A DNA stretch of 27,923 bases from Rhizophagus sp. LPA8_4_AMF (GCA_021464525.1 JADRCO010000704.1:1-27923), one strand, 5' to 3'; shown: positions 10,589 through 21,586, counted from the stretch's first letter. The notes: generated from the sequence alone by a model not told the origin. Program-made: numbers and translations.

Positions 10589-11059
10589 TTATAGAATCAA
10601 AAGCGGGTTGGGAAGTGAAAAAATGGGAAGAGTTTTAATTACGTGTGATTACGTAAAATATTACAAAATTTTTTTTTTTTTATAAAATTATTAAAATTGT
10701 ACGTTGATTTCTTTTTAATTATTTGAGAACACAGGGCGATATCGTCACGAATTTGCCGATCATTTTTCCGGTTATTACTTACATAAGAAAGGGTGTCTAT
10801 TTTTTATGTTAATGGAAACTTTTATATAAAAATTTTACAGATCAACATTTTAAATATAAGTAGCATTATTCCAAAAATGGTATATATTATTTTTTGGGCA
10901 TCTAAACTGTGTTCAAAACCTTCCGAAAATTAAAAAAAAAAGGGGGTTATGTTAAACAAAGTATTGGATTTGAACGGCCTTATTATAAATTATATCTGAA
11001 AAAAATCTAAAGAAATTCCAAATGAATTTTATTGAAAATTTTCATTACACCTTGAAAAA
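10589..11059. other. Intergenic stretch after U2
   Basis: AT-rich with a T12 run near 10670. It contains TTGCCGATCATT (10753-10764), repeated at 27697-27708. No open frame or RNA fold was recognised. Confidence 0.4.
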
Positions 11060-11250
11060 AATTTAGTCGCACGTGAGAGCAGTTGAAAGAGGAATGCGAG
11101 TCCACTTTGCAGGAGCTTGACCAGCTAAAAGCGAAATATTGGGGCCATCTGGAGTTAAAAGGCATTAATCGCTCAAGATGAACGCATTATCCAGCTGAAA
11201 GACACTGGTTAAACTCAAAAACGCATTCAAGAAATATTTGTAAAGACCGG
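11060..11250 (+). pseudogene. Relic of a coiled-coil protein gene
   Basis: One frame gives EQLKEECESTLQELDQLKAK, a heptad-like Leu/Glu/Lys pattern. A neighbouring frame continues with ALIAQDERIIQLKD and then hits a stop, after which a Lys/Gln-rich stretch resumes. The frame change near 11160 and the in-frame TAA near 11208 show that it is broken. GC content is higher than in the surroundings, as expected of former coding DNA. The parent family is not known to me. Confidence 0.45.
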
Positions 11251-11565
11251 AGGTCAAAATATTCATCGTGTTTTTTATTACGTAAAGGACACTCATTATC
11301 TTGTAGTGGTAATATTAACAATATTAACACAACACAACACAGTATGGCAATTTTTACGGAGGATTAGGACGGATCCAAAAATCTTAATGAATACTATCAA
11401 AAAAACTATTCGGTCCAAAAAAACTTTCAGAAAAATTAATCTAAATAAAATTTTTAAATAAAATCACTAGTTAAATAAGGATAAAAGAATATATAACCCT
11501 CAAAGAAACTCAACTTCTTTCTAAAAGAACTCTACTTTCTGGCGATATTTCTGATTTTCTGTAAA
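11251..11565. other. Non-coding stretch with a short AACAC repeat
   Basis: A short AACAC-type tandem run lies at about 11324-11341. Nothing else was recognised. Confidence 0.4.
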
Positions 11566-11566
11566 C

Positions 11567-11897
11567 ATGTTCCATTTTTACCCGCCACTTACGCTATACG
11601 AAATTTCCTGGTGCGTGTTCTATATAATTTATTTTATTATAATTTCATAATGTTCATTTTTTCATTTCTATTTAGAATTTAGAAGATACGGTTCTTCTGC
11701 ACATCATCTTGATCTTCGTTGATAAAACGTCATTTAATAGTCATAAATCTCCTAATTGGGAACAGAACGTTCACTTTAAAAGAGTGTATTTGTACGATAT
11801 CGATAGACGTAGAAATGATTTTTTCGACCATAGAATCTCTCGAACGGAATACGAAATTATTTCTAGTATCGTCGCTAGTAATTATATTAACAAATAA
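11567..11897 (+). CDS. Hypothetical small protein, two exons
   Basis: Exon 1 at 11567-11614 starts with ATG and ends at a GTGTTC donor. Exon 2 at 11676-11897 follows a TTTAG acceptor after a T-rich stretch and ends with TAA. The 61 bp intron matches the size of the secure introns here, and the joined frame is 89 residues. The product has a hydrophobic patch around residues 20-30 (VLLHIILIF), then a charged stretch with RVYLYDIDRRRNDFFD. I recognise no family. Both strands and three frames are open across 11720-11960, so the coding strand is not certain; the splice-consistent reading favours +. Confidence 0.3.
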
Positions 11898-12300
11898 GAA
11901 AATGTTCAAGACGGTCAGAAAAAGTTTGAATTTTCGCCTTTTATTACGTGTAGGCATCTCATAAATTTACTTGCTGCCGAAGTTATTAAACTTGTATTGC
12001 TAAATAATGTTGATTTCTTTTATTTGCGACTTGTTACTTTTACAAAAAAACGTAATCTCTATAATAGCTTAATTTGCTAGATAAATTCTTTTATTTGCGA
12101 TTTACAAAAAATGTAATAAAAAATTATCGCTTTCACTTTGAAATATTTAAAATTTAAATTATGCGTATTAAGAGACTAGTAAACGTCCCTTACCCGGTAT
12201 TACAAGATAGTGATAAAACACGCGAAAAATAAATAAAAATTCGGGATTTTGTCCGTAGTACATAACGGATTTCTATGCTAAAACTATTCTATTTATATGT
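11898..12300. other. AT-rich stretch, no gene seen
   Basis: The first 60 bases stay open in more than one frame but carry nothing recognisable. The rest is AT-rich. Confidence 0.4.
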
Positions 12301-12304
12301 TTTA

Positions 12305-13640
12305 CCCGCTTCAAGCACCCACTTGATTTGCCAAAACAAGTTTTTGACGGGCTTTACCAAGTCCTCAAGATTAAAACAGAGTTATTAATTGGTAGTGGTG
12401 AAGGCAACAAAGAACTTAATATACTTCCACCTTCCCTTCATTATTATTCTCAGTGCTAGACGAATTAATTTGATTATTACCCAGAGTTGATACAATCCTT
12501 ACATTACATCTTTAGGTAAACCTGCCGTATTGTAGCTACATTTTTTTTTGGCTTGCGCTGGTTGGATGTTTGTAGTTGGATTGCAATCTGTGCAGTACCC
12601 TGATTGATGTCTTCTTTTTGCCTCGGTAACTGTGATGATTGTATTTCCCATTTTTATGATCCAATCAACTGAAATTTCGTATTGGTTCACCTAAACACCA
12701 AAAGTTGATGCAACGAGTGGCTTCATTGATGTGTTGTGATGTCTCGTGTAATCTCAACAATTCATCTATAACCAAATTTCGAATCTCTTCCGGAGTATCC
12801 TTGACATCTGCCTTCGCCTTCAAGTCGGAGAATGTCTTCATTTTTGGGAAAGTATACGAAGAGAAAGCTATAAAACATAAATTAACGGATCAGTCATTTG
12901 ATGAGATCGATATGTGAAGTATCCTCAATATATTAGTAACACTTACACGTATCCACAACTATTTCCAGATCCACCTTGGGGTTAGCAGTCCAGATAATGC
13001 TTAATAAATCTTCGTCAGCAGAAAATTGAATAACTTTACGCTCTGTTGCAATCTTCCACCGTATCACTTTCTACTGTTGCACTCTGGGAACTTGAACTTG
13101 CCTGGTCGCATTTTACCTGTTGAAATTTTTCTCTTCAAGCCAGCGCCACCTATTACACGACCTATTATGATTAGTTCGTTTTCTGTCCCATCAGGAAACG
13201 TTTAATATTCACAAAGCTTCTTCTTAAAACCTTCCAATTGACACCATTTCTCGGGTCACTTTCCATCGAAAATTTACCCATACGTTGCGGTGCAGTGAAC
13301 TTCTTTCGTCTCAACAGGACGCTGTACGACGATATGTATGTGTTCGTCGGCTGGTTGGGAAAATGTTTGCTAATCTTCGAAAGTGGAATCAGTTCCACAC
13401 CACCAAGTCCTCCTTGATGTTAACGTTAATTTTTGTGTTGACGGTGATTAATTTTTTGTTTTCTTCTTCGAAGGGAATGTCGACCTTCCATAACTTGAGT
13501 TTATCTGAGGCAATATTATCAAACTCGTGCCTTTTTTTCCTTGATAGCGTTTATTTGACTGGTGTCGATACGGGAATTATCATAAGGGTTTTCGCTTGCG
13601 ACCAAACAACTGTGATAGCTGACAAAGCGCTTTTATAGGG
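12305..13640 (-). pseudogene. Broken Crinkler (CRN)-type gene with an E-x-K nuclease-like C-terminal part
   Basis: CRN proteins have a ubiquitin-like N-terminal header. In many fungi and protists this is joined to NTPase and nuclease-like domains; some are host-directed effectors and others may act within the cell. On the minus strand the header is visible in pieces: CLVAS at about 13594-13608, the stretch with DKLKLWKV at about 13480-13530, and IHIVVQRP at about 13318-13342. These lie in different frames: one change falls between the first two pieces, one near 13400 and one near 13345. Further on, ATRCINFW is at about 12720. VDWIIKMGNTIITVTEAK (to about 12616) carries a PD-(D/E)XK-like core, with INQGTAQIAIQLQ after another frame change at about 12615. 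No P-loop NTPase is seen between the halves. At least four lesions make an active product unlikely. The open frame on the + strand at 13285-13638 is only the antisense of the header. Confidence 0.65.
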
Positions 13641-14380
13641 ATATTTGGCTCGGATAAAAAAATAGTTCCGGAGATAAAATTTCTCGACAAAGTCGAGCAA
13701 GCGTTAATATGTTTTTATGTCGCACAGACATTGCATCATTGCACGTGACTTTTAACGAGCTTTATTATTTATGAAATAAAAACATTGCCGAAGAAACTGA
13801 TACATAAAATTTGCGAATATGTGACAGCCATCGCAGATAAAAATTCGTAGAGGGAGTTTTAGCGATGGTGGGATACACAATGATCATTAACTTACCATTC
13901 TTTTAATATCAAAATAATGATGAATTGCGTCCTTTCTGTTCATAAGATTTTTTGGATGTACGCTATTTTTATAAAGATCGAAATTGGGGGTATTGACTTG
14001 TTTTGCAATTGCATTTTTGCGTCCATAGACACTGCAAGTCTGAAAAGTACCAATTACAAATTTATTGTTACCATCTTTTTAATGGTAAGTTCTAAATAAC
14101 CAGTGTCCTTCCCTAAATACAATGTCCCATAATGAGAAATTTATTTCACTCGCTCCCATATACATACCTTGATTTTGTGGAGATGATAAGGATTTTGCTT
14201 TATGCGCGTTAAAAATTTGTGGGAAGGTTGACTATTCCTACACGTTTTATATCTTGCTGAAAAAGGAGGAAAGGAGACATGAAGCGCGATTAACATTGTC
14301 GTATGATGCCAAGAAAGCTTGAAAGTAGATGAGTATGGAATTTTCATATTTCTTCACAGGGAGAGGTCCCAAAGGGACCA
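13641..14380. other. Upstream flank of the Crinkler relic; no gene recognised
   Basis: Open frames here (for example 13917-14099 + and 14141-14347 -) are short and carry no motif that I know. GC content is a little higher than in the AT deserts further on, so former coding DNA is possible. Confidence 0.35.
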
Positions 14381-14463
14381 GATCTACCCTGCAAGACGCA
14401 AAGACTAACGCCATGTACTGTTGTAGATCTCAAAATTGCGAAGTTCTCAGCCCTTCATAACAT

Positions 14464-14832
14464 ATGCTTTTGTCGTCATTATTTACTTATATGGCAATCC
14501 CTGTACCGCAACTAGACACTATTTCACATTTTTCTCGTATTTATTCGGGAAAAAATAGAGGTGCTGCGGTTAGCATACATAACTTCTTTTCGATAATTAA
14601 TATATCGCACAGACGGACAGACCTGGTGATCCACCTATTTTGTCACACATGCATGTGGCTCAGCAAATTCTTCCGAGCTGATGAAACACCGCTCCGGACT
14701 GGTATTGAGAACCTATGCATAGCTAGGTCTTCGCAATTACCTAAGTTTACCGAAATGTCAGTCAGTTTACAGTTATTATTCATTTTTTCTCGTTTATATC
14801 AAGAATTTTGTATGTACCGATCGGAGACATAA
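14464..14832 (+). CDS. Unassigned 122-residue ORF
   Basis: ATG-to-TAA frame of 122 residues, the longest open frame in the window not explained by a recognised gene. It is notable because random frames this long are rare in such AT-rich sequence. The product has several hydrophobic stretches and many Ser, Arg and Leu residues. There is no clear signal peptide, repeat or catalytic motif. An open stretch in another frame lies just upstream (14360-14510, containing EVPKGPDLPCK) after a TTCTTCACAG acceptor-like site, so splicing or a frameshift is possible. It could equally be a decayed gene or chance. Confidence 0.22.
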   Translation: MLLSSLFTYMAIPVPQLDTISHFSRIYSGKNRGAAVSIHNFFSIINISHRRTDLVIHLFCHTCMWLSKFFRADETPLRTGIENLCIARSSQLPKFTEMSVSLQLLFIFSRLYQEFCMYRSET

Positions 14833-15490
14833 ATAGCCAATCTTTGCTGTTGTGATATAAAGTCTAAGGAAGGTTGCTGTCTAATCGTTGAACCTTTTTC
14901 TTCCTGAATAAACACTTTTACTAATACATCAAGAGGGAGATCTCATGGAAAGATAAGCCTTGAGCAAGAATGAATAACATCACAAATTGATATTTCAGTA
15001 AACTCTGTACAATAAATATTCTATTTATAGCATAAATTTTGTGATTGCAGACCTTTATCATTTTTTGGTTGAACATAAAACCCTGTAAAGATATGGTTAT
15101 CCAATCAATTATTGCATAAAGCGGAGTTTATACCTATAATTTCTTTATCTGAAAATAACTGAATTCTATTGGTATTATATAATACGATCTTGTAAATTTC
15201 ATTGTTATCAATAATAGAATGAATTTCCAATTTTAATTTTGTGTTTAAAGGTAAGTGATTTTATATGATATTCACTTACATTTACAAGATCATTTCCAAC
15301 AAGACATTTTCCCAACAGTCTAATGCCTCTTGTGGAAATGGTAACATACCTTTGACATAGGGACTACCATCTATGAGGGGAACTTTTTAGTTTAGTGCAG
15401 TCCCCGGTACTTCAGGTTGGATCAAGTCAATTACCCGATCTGAACTGGCCCATTCGGAGTGAGTTATAGATAATGAGTATGATATAACCT
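14833..15490. other. Non-coding stretch with a GC-richer block
   Basis: A GC-richer block at about 15350-15470 contains CAGTCCCCGGTACTTCAGG and GGTTGGATCAAGTC. It looks like part of a dispersed repeat, but no ends could be set. No gene seen. Confidence 0.3.
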
Positions 15491-15497
15491 TCGTTGT

Positions 15498-15710
15498 ATG
15501 TATGACATAGTTTTTATTTTATTTAGTATAATTTTTATCTATACTGTATAATTACTTTAAATTTTATTATTTATAGTTTAATTTCAAATCCAAATACTAA
15601 CTCAAAATTCTAACCCTAATCCTAACTAATCCTATCCCTAATCCTAACTCCTAACTGCTAACTATACAGTATACTGTAGATAATACCATTACATACCATT
15701 ATCGTCATAC
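15498..15710. repeat. Foldback element enclosing a telomere-like tract
   Basis: The left arm has GTATGAC (15498-15506) and, further in, TATCTATACTGTATA (15537-15551). The right arm, reverse complemented, has GTATGACGATA and TATCTACAGTATACTGTATA, matching with a five-base insertion. The enclosed centre contains the telomere-like tract listed separately. No target duplication was found. Confidence 0.4.
15610..15662 (+). repeat. Degenerate interstitial CCCTAA-like repeat
   Basis: About eight irregular units: CTAACCCTAAT, CCTAACTAAT, CCTATCCCTAAT, CCTAACTCCTAACTGCTAAC. They resemble degenerate copies of the fungal telomere unit TTAGGG read on the opposite strand. It sits between inverted arms, so it could be the core of a small mobile element or a scar of chromosome end repair. 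Simple-sequence drift is the alternative. Confidence 0.6.
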
Positions 15711-15719
15711 TGACTCAGC

Positions 15720-17555
15720 AGAGCTCTACTCTAGTAGGTAAATAAATATTCTATTTAAAAATTGTCTGTTGGGAAATTGTGCTGTAATACTGCTGTAATT
15801 ATAAGTTTATTATAACAAGTAAAATTTAATATAGAACTGGAAAAATAAAAAAAGTTCATTAAAAGCCAAATTTACCTTAATGAGTCTCACTATAACAAAC
15901 TTTAACGATTTTAACTATACTTTTTTTATTTATTTTTTTTTACTATTTTTAATTTCATTTTTTAATTTATTTATTTATTTTTTTATTAAATTTTTTTTTT
16001 TATTTATTTTTTTAAATTGAATAATTTATTTTTTTTAGACCAAATAAAGTATTTAATATTTATTTTCTTTAGAAATAGTTTCTGAATTTAAACTTCAAAC
16101 TGGAATACCCGAAAATGTAAGTTGAAAGAAGAGGGATTTACATTGTTTTATTTAGGAATGTTACTAATATTGTTACGTCAGTTCTTTACGCTTAAAAATA
16201 TTAAGCAAATAATTTAATTATGTAAAGGGTATATGTATTAAACGGTATATAAATAAGCTGTATAACGAAAATCCAATCAGACGTGTAGTATAGCACTTTA
16301 CGTCCTAACAGAATAAAGGATTAAACAAAACTAAACTTACTTTTTATTAAAATCCAAAATAAACATTAATTAAGTTAACTTATATTCCTTTAAATAAAAC
16401 TTTATAATCTTTTCGTTATCTGAAAGAAACATAACTACAAAAAAAATTGACCTATATTTATAATAAAATTTTACATATAATAAACATTTGCTATATCTAA
16501 TAAATTTAACATATAAAATATATTTAATGAATTTTATCTATCTAATAAAATGTTGTTAAACTTTCGTATCATCGATCAGTTCCGGACCAACACATGATGA
16601 TCACATGACAATATTCTTTTTCATTTTTTACAATAAAACTTAAACTTTGAACTTTGAATTCCGTCTAGAATAATAAGTTGAAAAAAGCCAAATGAGTTTA
16701 TCTTAATAGCTTTAAAATAACATTATATTTAGTTTTTTTTTTTTATTTCGCAGCGCATTTACAAGATTATTAATAAAGATGAAGAAATCTAATACCTAGG
16801 TAAAACCAAAACTAAATTATATTAATATAATTATCCTATAAACCATCCATCATTCCGAGGGATCCCATCTGTGAACTGCCAATTAGCGGAATTTTCCTGC
16901 GCAATTTAACTACGTGTGAAACGAGTTTTCTTAGATTAACAATCCTTGCGGTCAATGGAAGGGTGCTAAGGGACCTGCGGTTTTTTATTTGAAATACTAT
17001 ATAATAATATTTTTTTTTTTATAATTTAGTGCATAACTCTGCATAACTCTTGCCAAAAATTCGGAAATAAATAAACAAATTTGATATTATTTTTTAATAA
17101 AAATTTTTTTTAATACAAAAGAATGGCAAAAGTCAATATGTTATAATATTAGGATTTTCCTGCAAACTTTATCTGTTATATATATCCAATATATATAAAA
17201 TAATTAATAACTTAAACCGAATAATAAGTCTGTGAATTATTAATAGCTAATAACTAAAAAATTAATTTTTCTAATAAGGTTAGAATTAAACCAATTTAGT
17301 AATATTTTTTTTTTTTTTGTATTTAAAATAATCGATATTTTAAATTAACTTGAAAACTAGATGAAGTAGATGATGAAAATTTCCGATATTCTTATTCCAA
17401 CATTAATAATTCTTCATCATATGCTGCTGTTATCCTTAATATAGCTCTCATTTACAGTCTTAATAACTACAACTTTTCAATCTGTCAAATCCTTTCATAT
17501 TTCCTGAAATCAAGGTCATTATTACTTATTACAAAAAGTATAAATATTTGAATAT
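15720..17555. other. Gene desert, very AT-rich, with a long T-rich tract
   Basis: Between about 15915 and 16040 the + strand is almost pure T with scattered A. Elsewhere there are A/T runs and no open frame of note. A single GC-richer island at about 16850-16985 (CCATCATTCCGAGGGATCCC onward) is neither a frame nor an RNA that I recognise. Confidence 0.45.
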
Positions 17556-17559
17556 GTAT

Positions 17560-18000
17560 ATAGACAGAAACTAATCTTTCTGAGAATGATAAAGATTCAG
17601 ATTTAGGTACATCAGTTCCTGGCAGATAACTGTAAATGTTTATTAATATTTTTCACTACTATCTAAAGGACGGATGTTAATAAGATTATGAAAGCTTATT
17701 AAGCAATAAATAAAATTCTGTACATGTGGAAACTTTCATCTGGAGGATTAGTTAAAGAAAAGTTATATAAACTAGGGTAAAAGCTAGAGTTTGAGCGATT
17801 AATATTTATGTGTGAAGTTATGCTTGTATAAAGAAGAATTGTAAACAAATTGCATTTTTGTTTTATAGTATTATTCATTCCTTTATTCTTGATATCAAGG
17901 ACAAATTAATTGTGAAATATTTCATTAGGGAAAGATAGATTGGACATCTATTTTGGAAGTACCCTGAGCTTTCAAAGAAGTTGATGATTTTTTATATAAA
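17560..18000 (+). pseudogene. Decayed gene fragment, same family as copy A (copy B)
   Basis: On the + strand a frame reads MWKLSSGGLVKEKLYKLG (from about 17724), then an in-frame TAA, then KLEFERLIFMCEVML. After an intron-like gap ending TTTTATAG (about 17870) comes HSFILDIKDKLIVKYF, followed by another stop and PELSKKL. These align in order with WRLSTGRFVEKELL, ELEFEQLVFMHEI and HSFIIDVNDELISSHF of the minus-strand copy at 1620-3880. The intron sits at the same place. At least two in-frame stops show it is dead. The more conserved parts of copy A are absent downstream, so this is a 5' fragment. Confidence 0.55.
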
Positions 18001-18009
18001 TCTTTTTGG

Positions 18010-18730
18010 CAAAATGATAAATATTTTATATACGCATATTGCAATAAATCACAAAGTACTTTTCTCTTCTATTGTAAATAAATTTGAACAATCTATTTTA
18101 GGTAATAATTACCATAAAAAGCATCATAACATTGTACATGATTATATCGAAAATACATGAAATATATCGATCAGTATAATTCTCAATATTATCATCTACT
18201 TCTATTGTATGTTTCTTTAAGCTTAGACTTTTTTGAAATAATCGAAATAAATATTTTATCAATTTTATTATATCATGTTTTCATCATATTTACATCATAT
18301 TTACATCACATCCTAGAATATCCAAAGTGAACGGATTCACTGCTGAATAAGCCATTTTCAAAGAAAAAAGTTATAATAGAGGAATATCATTCAAAAAAAT
18401 AATTATGCATAGTAATCGTATATATTATTCGTAAGCATAAAACATAATGTATCACCACTTTTATTACCTGTATTAACGAAGTATATCATTTTCTTGTGTC
18501 TTTGTCGGTCAACCTTTCCACTTTATCAGCTATTACCCTCCAACACGTGAATACTAAAAATGTACTCTCTAGTTACAATGAAAATTGTCTATCCTACTTT
18601 TGGGAATCTTAAAAACTTCTAGCATATGATATATTGTGAGATAATCAGTAAGTTGACGGTCGGTTGATACATTTGTGTGACTATAACGATATAACAACAT
18701 ACGCTATATTCATTTAAAGTCTCAAACGAA
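18010..18730. other. AT-rich stretch upstream of the cysteine-rich protein gene
   Basis: No coding frame seen. TCGGTCAACC (near 18505) and GTTGACGGTCGG (near 18653) form a small inverted pair of unknown meaning. Confidence 0.35.
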
Positions 18731-18735
18731 AACTT

Positions 18736-18743
18736 TATAAAAG
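18736..18743 (+). promoter_or_regulatory. TATA-like box before the cysteine-rich protein gene
   Basis: TATAAAAG lies about 105 bases before the ATG at 18841, with a CA-rich stretch between. The position suits transcription of the secreted-protein gene. Confidence 0.4.
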
Positions 18744-18840
18744 AAACAATTTGTTTTAGCACATCAGACAATCACTGTTTACTGTCTCCATATTGCCAAC
18801 TACTACTTCTTATTCATATTGCCGTGTCTAAGACATAAAC

Positions 18841-19111
18841 ATGCGACTTCTTTTTTTTTCATTTGGATAGTAGTATCTGCACAAGTCATCCTATCTACAC
18901 AAATTGAATTTAACGATAATTCAGACTGTGGAGAGTTTACCGGATTTGGTTGCCCACGGAATCCAGGTGTATCAATTATTATTGCAAATATAAGGTCCGA
19001 GATGGCAATAGACGTCCCTGCTGTGGGCGCTGTGGAGGTCCCATAGGTACAACTTGTCTATGCGTTTATGGTTGCAGGAATTGCAGAGTAGGTATCACCG
19101 TATCAGTATAG
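18841..19111 (+). pseudogene. Small secreted cysteine-rich protein gene with two frameshifts
   Basis: The ATG at 18841 opens MRLLFF and is followed by a run of nine T. From the next frame the sequence continues as a hydrophobic segment ending SAQVILSTQ, a good signal peptide, then DCGEFTGFGCPRNPG. Near 18965 the reading moves to the third frame. From 18968 this has nine cysteines in the pattern C-x4-C-x11-C-C-x2-C-x7-C-x-C-x3-C-x2-C, ending at TAG 19109-19111 or spliced at a GTAGGT donor near 19088. Both shifts equal one missing base. The T run suggests slippage or a base-calling error, but the second shift is not in a homopolymer. The enclosed interval is too short (about 28 bases) for an intron. 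Small secreted cysteine-rich proteins are common in these fungi and some act on hosts or microbes; no family was recognised. It may be a recent pseudogene. Confidence 0.5.
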
Positions 19112-19494
19112 CATTTCATCAGTATTATTATTAATTGACTATTTCTTTTTCATATTAGTGAATTCAATCTTTTCGTATTTTTAATAATTTTTATGTTTTT
19201 ATTTTATGTTGTCATCTTTCTAGTATTCAGTTTGTTAACAGTTTTATTTCGTAAAATAATTTTTGTGATATTTTTTTATTGGTATGTTATTATCTTTCTA
19301 GTATTCAGTACCATTCTATATCCAGTGTTATCTAAATTGTCATAAATAAAGCAAGATTCTTGGAACCATTTGTTCAAAAGTCCAATATGACGTAGTAATT
19401 AATAAATTTATGTGGCGTAATAGTCATGTATAATATTTATTTCAAAATATTTTAGTTTATAAAATGGATGTTGAAGATGAAACATTTTACTGAG
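19112..19494. other. T-rich intergenic stretch
   Basis: Two near-copies of TATCTTTCTAGTATTCAG occur, near 19216 and 19292, a local duplication of about 20 bases with similar flanks. No gene seen. Confidence 0.45.
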
Positions 19495-19495
19495 A

Positions 19496-19744
19496 TAGAT
19501 GATATCGGTTCGTCGGTTCTAATTCGGTTCCACATCGGTTCCAATTCGGCTCTAATAAATAAAAATATGAGCTTGCGACTTACAAGTAGAGAGCATGTGA
19601 TGATCAATCAGAAAAATTTTGATTGGTCTTATTCTCAAGACGGTTTTTATGGTTAAAAGTAGTTTTAAGCCCAAGAGATCCAGAATTTAAGATCAGTTCC
19701 AGAATCGACTCGAGTCGACTCATTTTGAACCGATTTCATCCCTA
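19496..19744. repeat. Foldback element with TCGGTTC-type ends
   Basis: The left end, TAGATGATATCGGTTC (19496-19511), and the reverse complement of the right end, TAGGGATGAAATCGGTTC (19727-19744), match apart from two extra bases and one mismatch. Inside the left end the motif TCGGTTCYAAT is repeated about four times (19504-19553). Near the right end is a GACTCGAGTCGACTC palindrome. Flanks share only ACTG, not a clean target duplication. The open frame at 19468-19656 crosses the left end and is unlikely to be a gene. Confidence 0.45.
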
Positions 19745-19832
19745 ACTGTATATGAGTAAGAGCTCAAATAAAAATTACATTCTGCTCTTACCTATAAGGT
19801 TGAAATAAATAATCCTTGCAAAAAAGTTACAG

Positions 19833-20036
19833 GTAAATATAGGACCCCTGAATACGATTATATCACGCTATTTATTTTATATCACCTTCGTCTGTACGGA
19901 TTGAGTTTTTAGTACTATTGAACATAAGTGTAACCTTGTACGGATTCAAGGTTTTCGTACTAATTAACTTAGTAGATATCACATCAATTATCACGACGAA
20001 CCTCCTTCATAGTGTATTCAGGGGCCCTGTAAATAT
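19833..20036. mobile_element. hAT-type miniature element with 8 bp target duplication
   Basis: The 188 bp element (19841-20028) starts AGGACCCCTGAATAC and ends with the reverse complement of AGGGCCCCTGAATAC, a 15 bp terminal inverted repeat with one mismatch. It is flanked by perfect 8 bp copies of GTAAATAT at 19833-19840 and 20029-20036. An 8 bp duplication with short ends of this kind is the hAT superfamily signature. Internally TGTACGGATT followed by TTTT and GTACTA occurs twice in direct orientation. No transposase is encoded, so it depends on an enzyme elsewhere. The few differences between ends suggest recent insertion. Confidence 0.8.
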
Positions 20037-20039
20037 TCA

Positions 20040-21580
20040 GAAAGAAAAAATGGTTATTATCAATTTTATTTCGAAGTTAAAAATAAAGTTAAAAGATTTA
20101 AATGAGTTAAATTCTAGTCTTTAGGCCAATGTATCTTTAAAATTAGATTGTTAGTCACAATTTTTTAATAATATGCAATTTTCCTTTATAACTTTTTCAT
20201 ATTAGGTATTAAAGCATGACATTTAATATTACATTTTTCTAACATGCAAAAAAAAAATTTTCTAAGGTCCGAAACCCGATCCTCCATCTTAGCATTTTTT
20301 TTTTATCACATTTTTAAATGTTTATTTTTTTTAATTTTATTGTTCATTTTATTATTATTTATTTTCACTTCTTTAAATCTCTAATTATAACAAAATCTTT
20401 AATTATTATCATGTAATACTTAATTTCGCTAAGTATAAATCAGATTTTTTCTTTTCAACATTACATTTAATTTAAACCAATTCAATAATCCCGGTGCGAA
20501 GCAACGGATTACTTCTAGAATGTACTGAAATAATTTGGCCTTATATAAAAAGTTCACCGCTAAGCTTGGATCAGATTGTATCTAGATAAAAAACATGAAC
20601 AAAGATTATTTGCTTTCCTTTATTACAATATTAAAACTAATATACACTAAATAATCGCAGTTACTGTATGTATAGGATCTCTTTACCATCATCTTGTGAT
20701 ACAAGATGGAAAATTTCTATCTGGTTCCATAAATACTCTTTGATTATCCATAAAAATATTTATGGAAGCGACTATATGAACTTCTCATGGATTAGATTAT
20801 CAAAAAATTTAAGCTATACATGATACATGATATAATTGATATATGCAATAACCCAGGTTAAAATACAGTAGGACCCGGGTACATTCATCATATAGAAATT
20901 TCACATAAATTTGGATTTATTTATTGAAAATTAAAGAAGTAAATAATAAATTTTCCTAAATGAAGAAATTTTTCGATTTTATACAGCAAATTGGTGTGGT
21001 TATTTATGTCCATTGTATTATTAAAAAAAAATGTCCTTACTTCTTTTAGTTAAATAAGACATGTTGACGATTTTTTTTTTTTGTTTAATGCTGACCGAAT
21101 TTTTGACCCTTAAATTGCATACTAATGAAAAAATAGTATTTTACTTTTATTCTCAACTCTTTTATGACAAAGATCTTCCCCATATATTCCATTTTGATAT
21201 AAAGATGAAAGATACAAGCGGTTCGTGAATGATGCAAAAGGGATGGTTATAGAAAATCACTACCAATTTTCTTTGTAACGAGTTTTATTGAAAAAGTATC
21301 ACGGAGAATGGATTACGTTGATGTACATATAATCAACAAAGATGTTTTACTAAAAATTAACAAAAATCACAATATGCATTACACAGAATTGTAGATTGTC
21401 CTAAATGCAGTAATTATAAGGGTTCCGATTCCCAGATTCCGGAATTATTTATTATTGATTATTCCAACAAATTGAGAAATTATAAATAAATATAAATACT
21501 ATATGTACTAATTATAAACTTTATGTCATGAAATTTATCAAGAAAACAATCCTTTCAATATTACATTCTTTATTTTTTTC
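20040..21580. other. AT-rich stretch without recognisable gene
   Basis: No coding frame beyond chance. A short motif CCCGGTGCGAAGCAACGG lies near 20490-20507 and AGGACCCGGGTAC near 20870; either could be an end of a repeat, but no partner end was found nearby. Confidence 0.4.
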
Positions 21581-21586
21581 CCCAAT

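Noticed and set aside
12705..12917. 70-codon frame on + strand
   Set aside because: Antisense to the Crinkler relic segment with ATRCINFW.
13285..13638. 117-codon open frame on the + strand
   Set aside because: It is antisense to the header of the Crinkler relic, whose minus-strand reading shows clear family motifs.
16850..16985. GC-richer island as a possible snRNA, SRP or rRNA fragment
   Set aside because: Compared by memory with U1, U4, U5, U6, SRP, U3 and 5.8S landmark sequences; none matched on either strand.
19918..20124. 68-codon frame on + strand
   Set aside because: Starts inside the hAT-type miniature element and runs out through its end and target duplication; no coding signal.
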